Shown: piece by piece, positions 22,881 to 28,266 of the stretch
Layout of the letters: the number at the start of each line of letters is the position of its first letter
How positions within the stretch are numbered: the first letter of the stretch is position 1
NCBI GenBank assembly: GCA_033722375.1
Contig: JAWVZB010000033.1
Span: forward strand, 1-28,266
Direction: 5' to 3'
Source of the DNA: JAWVZB01 sp033722375
Lineage (GTDB): Bacteria > Actinomycetota > Nitriliruptoria > Nitriliruptorales > Nitriliruptoraceae
Length of the DNA: 28,266 nucleotides
Translations under genes and position numbers: made by a program
Notes under the pieces: model-generated
The model's input: only the letters and a program-made list of their open reading frames with translations
What the model was told of the DNA's origin: nothing
Database searches by the model: none

Positions 22881-25800
22881 GTGGGTGTCAAGGACGCACT
22901 GGAGCGCTGGCCGGTGTACCGGCAGCTCGCTCGCCGCGACCTCACCGGCTTGATCGTCGAGACCGCCGGCTCGGCGCGAACCGAGCGTCTGCGCCCGCGG
23001 ACCGAAGGTGCCGAGGTCAAGCGGTCGGTCTGTCCCTACTGCGCGGTCGGCTGCGGGCAGAAGCTCTACGTCGAGGACGGGGAGCTCGTCGACATCGAGG
23101 GTGACGAGGAGTCGCCGATCTCCCGGGGGAAGCTCTGCCCGAAGGGGGCCGCGACCTTCCAGCTCGTGACCGGCTCACACCGCACGACGCGTGTCCTGTA
23201 CCGCCGCCCGGGCGGGACGGACTGGGAGGAGGTCGAGCTCGACTGGGCCATGGGCCGCGTCGCCGAACTGGTGAAGGAGACCCGGGACCGGACGTGGGAG
23301 GACGCCGACGACGAGGGTCGCCCGCTGCGCCGCACGCTCGGTTTCGCGCACCTCGGCGGGGCCACCCTCGACAACGAGGAGAACTACCTCATCAAGAAGC
23401 TGTTCACCGCGCTCGGCGCGATCCAGATCGAGAACCAAGCCCGGATATGACACAGCTCCACGGTGCCGGGTCTCGGCACCTCCTTCGGCCGCGGCGGCGC
23501 GACCACCTTCCAGCAGGACCTCGCGAACAGCGACTGCATCGTGATCGAGGGGTCCAACATGGCCGAGTGCCACCCGGTTGGCTTCCAATGGGTCATGGAG
23601 GCCAAGCGGCGGGGCGCGACCCTCATCCACGTCGACCCGCGGTTCACACGGACCAGCGCGGTCGCTGACATCTGGGTGCCTTTGCGCGCCGGGACCGACA
23701 TCGCCTTCCTCGGCGGACTCGTCAACTACGTCATCGAGAACGACAGGTACTTCCACGACTACGTCGTCAACTACACCAACGCGAACGCGATCATCCGTGA
23801 GGGGTTCGAGGACACCGAGGACCTCGACGGCCTGTTCAGCGGCTGGGAGCCCGACAAGGGCCAGTACGACCCCGAGACGTGGCAGTACGAAGGCACCGAG
23901 GTCGCACCCTCAGCCGGGCAGAAGGAGATGTCCGCGGGGGCGGCCGAAGCCGCACGGGGCGAAGACGTCACCCACCGGCAGACCGACGACTCCCTGCAGC
24001 ACGAACGCTGCGTGTTCCAGCTCCTCAAGCGCCACTACTCCCGCTACACCCCCGAGGCGGTGGCGGAGATCTGCGGCATCGACGAGGAACTGTTCCTCCG
24101 AGTCGCGGACGAGCTGACCACGAACTCCGGACCCGAACGCACGGCTGCGTTCTGCTACGCGGTTGGCTGGACCCAGCACACCGTCGGGGTGCAGTACATC
24201 CGCACCGCGTCGATCCTCCAGCTCCTGCTCGGGAACATGGGGCGCCCGGGCGGCGGGATCATGGCCCTGCGCGGTCACGCATCGATCCAAGGATCGACCG
24301 ACATCCCGACCCTCTACAACCTGCTCCCCGGCTACCTACCGGTCCCGCATGCCGACCACGACACCTCCCTCGACGAGTACGTCGCCTACAACGAGACCGC
24401 GACGGGCTACTGGTCGAGCATGGATGCCTACCTCGTGTCGCTGTTGAAGGCGTACTTCGGGGACGCGGCGAGGCCAGACAACGACTTCTGCTACGACCAC
24501 CTGCCCCGGATGAGCGGCGACCACTCCCACATGACCACGGTCACCGCGATGGAGGACGGCCTGGTCGAGGGCTACTTCATCATGGGCGAGAACCCGGTGG
24601 TGGGATCGATGCACGGGGCGCTGCACCGCAAGGCCGCGCGCAACCTCCGGTGGTGTGTCGTCCGCGACTTCGCCCCGACCGAGTCCGCCGAGTTCTGGCG
24701 GACGGGTCCCGAGTTCGACCGCGGCGAGGTCGATCCTGCTGATTGCGACACCGAGGTCTTCTTCTTCCCCTGTGCGGCCCACACCGAGAAGGACGGGGCG
24801 TTCACCAACACGCAGCGGCTGCTGCAGTGGCACGAGAAGGCGGTCGAGCCTCCGGGCGACGCACGCAGCGAGCTGTGGTTCATGTTCCACCTCGGCAACC
24901 GGCTGAAGGAGCTCTACGCCGACTCGAACGACCCCAAGGACCGTCCGATCCAGGACCTGGCGTGGGACTATCCCACCGACGGCGCCCACGACGAGCCGGT
25001 GGCGGAAGAGGTCCTCGCCGAGATCAGCGGCTGGAAGCTGAACGAGGACGGCGAGCGCGAGTACCTGTCGAGCTACACCGAGCTCGAGGCCGACGGCTCC
25101 ACCGTGGCGGGCTGCTGGATCTACACGGGGGCGTACGCGGAGGGCCGCAACCTCCCCGCGCGACGCACGCCGTGGTGGGAACAGAACTGGATCGCGCCCG
25201 AGTGGGCATGGGCCTGGCCCGACAACCGACGCATCCTCTACAACCGGGCCTCGGCCGCACCGGACGGCACCCCCTGGTCGGAACGCAAGAAGTACGTCTG
25301 GTGGAACCCGGACGACGAGGAGTGGTCCTCGCTCGGTGACTCGGTCGACTTCGTCCCCGGACGCCCTCCCGACTACCACCCGGAGGAGGGTGCGACGGGC
25401 ACGGACGCGATCGCCGGGAACAGCCCGTTCATCATGCAGGCCGACGGCAAGGGCTGGCTGTTCGTGCCGACCGGCCTCCTCGACGGTCCGCTACCGACCC
25501 ACTACGAGCCACAGGAGTCGGTCACCGAGAACCTGCTCTACGGCCAGCAGTGCAACCCGGCGCGGATCGAGTGGAACCGTGCCTCCAACCCCTACCACCG
25601 GGCGTTCGACGACGAGCGCTTCCCCCACGTCCTGACCACCTACCGCCTGACGGAGCACCACACCGCCGGAGGGATGAGCCGATGGGTGGCATGGCTCAGC
25701 GAACTGATGCCCGAGCTGTTCTGCGAGATCTCCCCGCAGCTCGCGGACGAGGTCGGGGTCAGGAACGGCGAGTGGGTGACGATCCGCACGGCCCGGGGGG

Positions 25801-26087
25801 AGATCGAGTGCCGCGCACTCGTGACCGAGCGGATGCGCCCCGTCCGCGTCGGGCGCAAGCGGAACCGCCGGTGGGTCCACCAGGTCGGGCTCCCCTACCA
25901 CTGGAGCTACCTCGGTCTCGTGACCGGCGACACCGTCAACGAGCTGATCGGCTTCGTCGCCGACCCCAACGTCTCCATCCAGGAGTCCAAGGCGCTCACT
26001 TGTGCGGTTGAGCGCGGCAAGAGGAGCCGCGGCCGCCGCGTGGTGACGAGCGGCCCGCTCGTCATCGACGAGGAGCGTGACGCATGA
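22881..26087 (+). CDS. fdhA: Formate dehydrogenase catalytic subunit, selenoprotein (in-frame TGA = Sec190)
   Basis: Molybdenum/tungsten bis-MGD enzyme oxidising formate to CO2; 1068 residues with TGA at 23448-23450 read as selenocysteine. The N-terminal [4Fe-4S] motif is SVCPYCAVGCGQKLYVEDGE with GKLCPKGAA. The metal-binding segment is NQARI-U-HSSTVPGLG, then TSFGRGGATTFQQDLANSDC, where the Sec-His pair is the formate dehydrogenase signature. Later come NMGRPGGGIMALRGHASIQG, YFIMGENPVVGSMHGALHRK, and the C-terminal MGD-binding domain (MSRWVAWLSELMPELFCEIS, LPYHWSYLGLVTGDTVNELI). The start is GTG 22881 with GAGGAG seven bases upstream. No Tat signal is evident, since no hydrophobic stretch follows the Arg pair in LARRDLTGL, so a cytoplasmic-facing enzyme is likely. 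Conventional calling splits it at the TGA. The stop overlaps the next ATG by 3 bases. Confidence 0.95.
23448..23480 (+). promoter_or_regulatory. Sec UGA codon and SECIS element of fdhA
   Basis: After TGA (23448-23450), GGTGCCG (23462-23468) pairs perfectly with CGGCACC (23474-23480) around the loop GGTCT. The loop begins 19 bases after the TGA. The loop sequence GGTCT and its spacing match, from memory, the SelB-binding hairpin of E. coli fdhF. This is a textbook bacterial SECIS. Confidence 0.88.
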
Positions 26088-26944
26088 CAGCGAAGGGGTT
26101 CCTGACCGACACGACGGTGTGCATCGGGTGCAAGGCGTGTGAGGTCGCCTGCAAGCAGTGGAACCAGCTCCCTGATGACGGGTTCGTGTTCACCGGCACG
26201 AGCTACGACAACACCGGCGACCTCGGCGCGTCGACCTGGCGTCACGTGGCGTTCATCGAACGACCGGGCAAGCACCCGACCGACGGATTCGCCGACCTCT
26301 CCTGGTTCGAGGGCGACGAAGCACCCGGCGCGAAGCCGGCGTTCGGCCCCGACCCCACGGGCGACTTCAGCTGGCTCATGATGTCGGACGTCTGCAAGCA
26401 CTGCGTGCACGCTGGCTGCCTCGACGTCTGCCCCACGGGCTCGATCATCCGCACCGAGTTCGAGTCGGTGTACGTACAGCCCGACATCTGCAACGGCTGC
26501 GGGATGTGCGTCGCGGCCTGCCCGTTCGGGGTGATCGACCGCCGCGAGGACGACGGGCGCGCCTGGAAGTGCACCCTGTGCTACGACCGGCTCAAGGGTG
26601 GCATGGAGCCGGCCTGTGCGAAGGCGTGCCCGACAGACTCGATCGTGTTCGGCGACGTCGACGAGCTGCGGCAGATCGCCGAGCAGCGGGTCGCGACGCT
26701 GCACGAGCGGGGGGTGGAGGAGGCCTACCTGTACGGCGAAAGCGCGGAGTCGCAGCCGGGGACAGGTGGCCTCAACGCCTTCTTCCTGCTGGTCGACGAT
26801 CCCGAGTACTACAACCTCCCGCCGGATCCGGTCGACCCGACCGTGACGGTGGGCGACTCGTGGCGGGCGGCCGCGGCGACCGGACTCGCGATGGTCGCCG
26901 CTGTCGTCGGGGTGTTCGTGTCGATCGGGAAGGCGGGGCGATGA
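26084..26944 (+). CDS. fdhB: Formate dehydrogenase iron-sulfur subunit (four [4Fe-4S] clusters)
   Basis: Electron-transfer subunit that carries electrons from the catalytic subunit to the membrane. The 286-residue protein has four complete cysteine groups: C13-C16-C19-C23 (CIGCKACEVACKQW), CKHCVHAGCLDVCPTGSI, CNGCGMCVAACPFGVI and CTLCYDRLKGGMEPACAKAC. This is the FdnH/HybA-type ferredoxin arrangement. A single C-terminal hydrophobic helix (AAAATGLAMVAAVVGVFVSI) near residue 270 anchors it in the membrane, as in FdnH. Its ATG overlaps the fdhA stop (ATGA type) and its own stop overlaps the next ATG, so the three subunits are translationally coupled. Confidence 0.95.
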   Translation: MTAKGFLTDTTVCIGCKACEVACKQWNQLPDDGFVFTGTSYDNTGDLGASTWRHVAFIERPGKHPTDGFADLSWFEGDEAPGAKPAFGPDPTGDFSWLMMSDVCKHCVHAGCLDVCPTGSIIRTEFESVYVQPDICNGCGMCVAACPFGVIDRREDDGRAWKCTLCYDRLKGGMEPACAKACPTDSIVFGDVDELRQIAEQRVATLHERGVEEAYLYGESAESQPGTGGLNAFFLLVDDPEYYNLPPDPVDPTVTVGDSWRAAAATGLAMVAAVVGVFVSIGKAGR

Positions 26945-28047
26945 CCGATGACACGCCCCGCTTCATCGGTGACCAGGGCCGGGTGGGCGACGCGGTGGGT
27001 GCCGAGCAGCAGCGTGACAGTGGGCACGACGGCTACCCCGCTCCCGGCCGGACCGACCACCGTCGACCCTCGCTCGCGGCCGAGGACGGGTCCCCGACCT
27101 ACTACGACCAGCCGGCCATCAAGGAACCGGTGTGGATCTGGTCGGTGCCGGCGTACTTCTACACCGGCGGCGTGGTAGCGGGTGCCGCGCTGATCGGTGC
27201 GGTGGCCCAGCTCGTCGACCGGGACGGCTACGACGGCGTGGTGCGACGCTGCCGCCTTCTCGCCGCCGCCGGCACCGCCCTCGGGACCGCCTTCCTGGTC
27301 CACGACCTCGGCCGCCCCACCCGGTTCCTGAACATGCTCCGGGTGTTCCGACCGACCTCGGCGATGAGCATGGGATCGTGGACGCTGGCGGCCTCGAGCG
27401 GCACCGCGGCCGCGGCAGCGACCCTGCCGTCGTTGGGCGCTCCGCGACTCGCCGACGCCGCGGGGCTGGCGGCCGGGGTGCTCGCCCCGCCCCTCGGGAC
27501 CTACACCGCGGTGCTGGTCTCCGACACGGCGGTGCCGGTCTGGCAGTCCACCCGGCGAGCGATGCCGGCGCTGTTCGGCGCCTCGGCCCTGTCGAGCGCG
27601 ACGGACGCCCTCGACCTCCTCGATCTCGACGAGCACGAGGAACGGCTCACGCGACGGATCGGGATCGTGGCGAAGACCGGGGAGCTGGCCGCTGCGGTGA
27701 CGGTGGAGCGCGCCGCCGAGGACGTCCACGAACGGGTGGCGCGACCGCTCCGGGAAGGACTCTCCGGCGGCCTGTGGCGGGCGGCCAAGCTCGCAACCGC
27801 GACCAGCCTGGTCCTGTCGCTGCTCCCCGTGCCCAAGCGGCTCCGTTCGCTGCGTCGCATCCTGTCAGCGCTCGCCGGCACGGTCGGGGCGCTCGCCACG
27901 AGGTTCGCGGTCTTCCACGCCGGCACCGCTTCGGCGCGTGACCCCAGAGCGACGTTCGAACCACAGCGTGAACGTTCGGGCGGGGCAGGCTCCGTGGCTG
28001 CTCGTAGGGTTGGCGCCGGGACCGAGACCCAGACCGGGAGCGTGTGA
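26941..28047 (+). CDS. NrfD/PsrC-family membrane subunit of the formate dehydrogenase
   Basis: Predicted quinone-interacting integral membrane subunit, 368 residues. A hydrophilic N-terminal stretch of ~55 residues precedes about eight membrane segments, starting with VWIWSVPAYFYTGGVVAGAA and including LLAAAGTALGTAFLVHDLG, MSMGSWTLAASSGTAAAAAT, LATATSLVLSLLPVP and ILSALAGTVGALATRFAVFH. The conserved NrfD block GRPTRFLNMLRVFRPTSAMS is present. NrfD-type subunits exchange electrons with menaquinone and contain no haem, so this complex uses NrfD instead of the cytochrome b subunit FdnI. The C-terminus is Arg/Gly/Thr-rich and disordered. ATG overlaps the Fe-S subunit stop by 3 bases. A longer frame-open stretch upstream inside fdhB is not part of the protein. 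Confidence 0.9.
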   Translation: MTDDTPRFIGDQGRVGDAVGAEQQRDSGHDGYPAPGRTDHRRPSLAAEDGSPTYYDQPAIKEPVWIWSVPAYFYTGGVVAGAALIGAVAQLVDRDGYDGVVRRCRLLAAAGTALGTAFLVHDLGRPTRFLNMLRVFRPTSAMSMGSWTLAASSGTAAAAATLPSLGAPRLADAAGLAAGVLAPPLGTYTAVLVSDTAVPVWQSTRRAMPALFGASALSSATDALDLLDLDEHEERLTRRIGIVAKTGELAAAVTVERAAEDVHERVARPLREGLSGGLWRAAKLATATSLVLSLLPVPKRLRSLRRILSALAGTVGALATRFAVFHAGTASARDPRATFEPQRERSGGAGSVAARRVGAGTETQTGSV

Positions 28048-28051
28048 GCAC

Positions 28052-28266
28052 GTGGAGCGCGGAGAGGCGACGGGCGGGCCCTCCCACCGCGGGCTGGTCG
28101 CTGCACTGGTGTGGACGCTGTTCGTGAGCCTCGCGGTCGGGCTCCAGGCCTGGCTCGCCGACCCCGCCGACGCGCAGGCGGAGCAGCGGGGCGCTGCCGA
28201 GGAGCAGCCGCTCGTCGACGGTGAGCTCCTCTGGAAGCGTGACTGTGCGAGCTGCCACGGCGCCGA
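28052..28266 (+). CDS. Secreted c-type cytochrome (N-terminal part)
   Basis: Only the first 71 codons are in the window; the gene continues past the right edge. After a short basic N-terminus (GGPSHRG) comes a hydrophobic export signal (LVAALVWTLFVSLAVGLQAW) and an Ala/Asp/Glu-rich stretch (DPADAQAEQRGAAEEQP), then a haem c motif CASCH (Cys65, Cys68, His69) in LLWKRDCASCHGA. It is probably exported, with haem attached outside the membrane. It begins five bases after the NrfD-like gene's stop. The start is taken as GTG 28052; the GGAG at 28037-28040 is a little distant. Position suggests it accepts electrons from, or works with, the formate dehydrogenase quinone branch. Confidence 0.8.
   Translation, partial: MERGEATGGPSHRGLVAALVWTLFVSLAVGLQAWLADPADAQAEQRGAAEEQPLVDGELLWKRDCASCHGA

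Noticed and set aside
1..28266. CRISPR arrays, insertion sequences, prophage or toxin-antitoxin genes
   Set aside because: No regularly spaced repeats, transposase motifs, terminal inverted repeats or phage genes were seen; gene content and base use are uniform.

Overview
The window is a dense, GC-rich stretch (about 70% G+C by eye, strong G/C preference at third codon positions) of a bacterial chromosome. Codon use, GTG/TTG starts with AGGAG-type ribosome binding sites, a SigA-like promoter and the gene families (CW_binding_2 plus GHL10 glycosidase, choice-of-anchor B protein) point to a high-GC actinobacterium. A deep lineage such as Nitriliruptoria is possible; that placement is inference. 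No rRNA, tRNA, CRISPR array or insertion sequence was seen, and no gene-free stretch exceeds 300 bases.

Layout: (1) 1-1273, minus strand: purN then the start of purH, late purine synthesis. (2) 1449-7253, plus: a secreted GHL10 glycosidase-like protein, then hyuA and hyuB (hydantoinase/5-oxoprolinase-type subunits) in one tight operon. (3) 7427-9910, plus: a large secreted, membrane-anchored choice-of-anchor B protein with PA and NEW3-like domains. (4) 9938-11723, minus: a gamma-glutamyltransferase-family gene followed by a small unknown protein. (5) 11844-12320, plus: an OsmC-family gene with an in-frame TGA exactly where the peroxidatic cysteine belongs, read here as selenocysteine. (6) 12502-16961 and on to 21907: an SDR oxidoreductase, an Anabaena-sensory-rhodopsin-transducer homologue, a PoxB-like TPP enzyme, an enolase-superfamily enzyme, a 1018-residue FAD/Fe-S dehydrogenase and a GH15 glucoamylase/trehalase-like enzyme. 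(7) 21922-28266: a formate dehydrogenase locus, with fdhD, a selenocysteine fdhA (TGA at codon 190 followed by a clear SECIS hairpin), an Fe-S subunit, an NrfD-like membrane subunit and the start of a c-type cytochrome.

The main discovery is that two separate genes about 11 kb apart carry in-frame TGA codons at the catalytic chalcogen position. The formate dehydrogenase one is a well-known class and shows that this genome probably decodes UGA as selenocysteine. That makes a selenocysteine reading of the OsmC gene much more likely than a nonsense mutation. Both genes would be split or truncated by ordinary gene callers, and both are annotated here as single full-length CDSs. A second theme is the ASRT homologue without a rhodopsin, embedded among enzymes of sugar-acid or 2-hydroxyacid metabolism. 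A third is that a gamma-glutamyltransferase lies near oxoprolinase-type hyuAB genes, which together could process gamma-glutamyl compounds.
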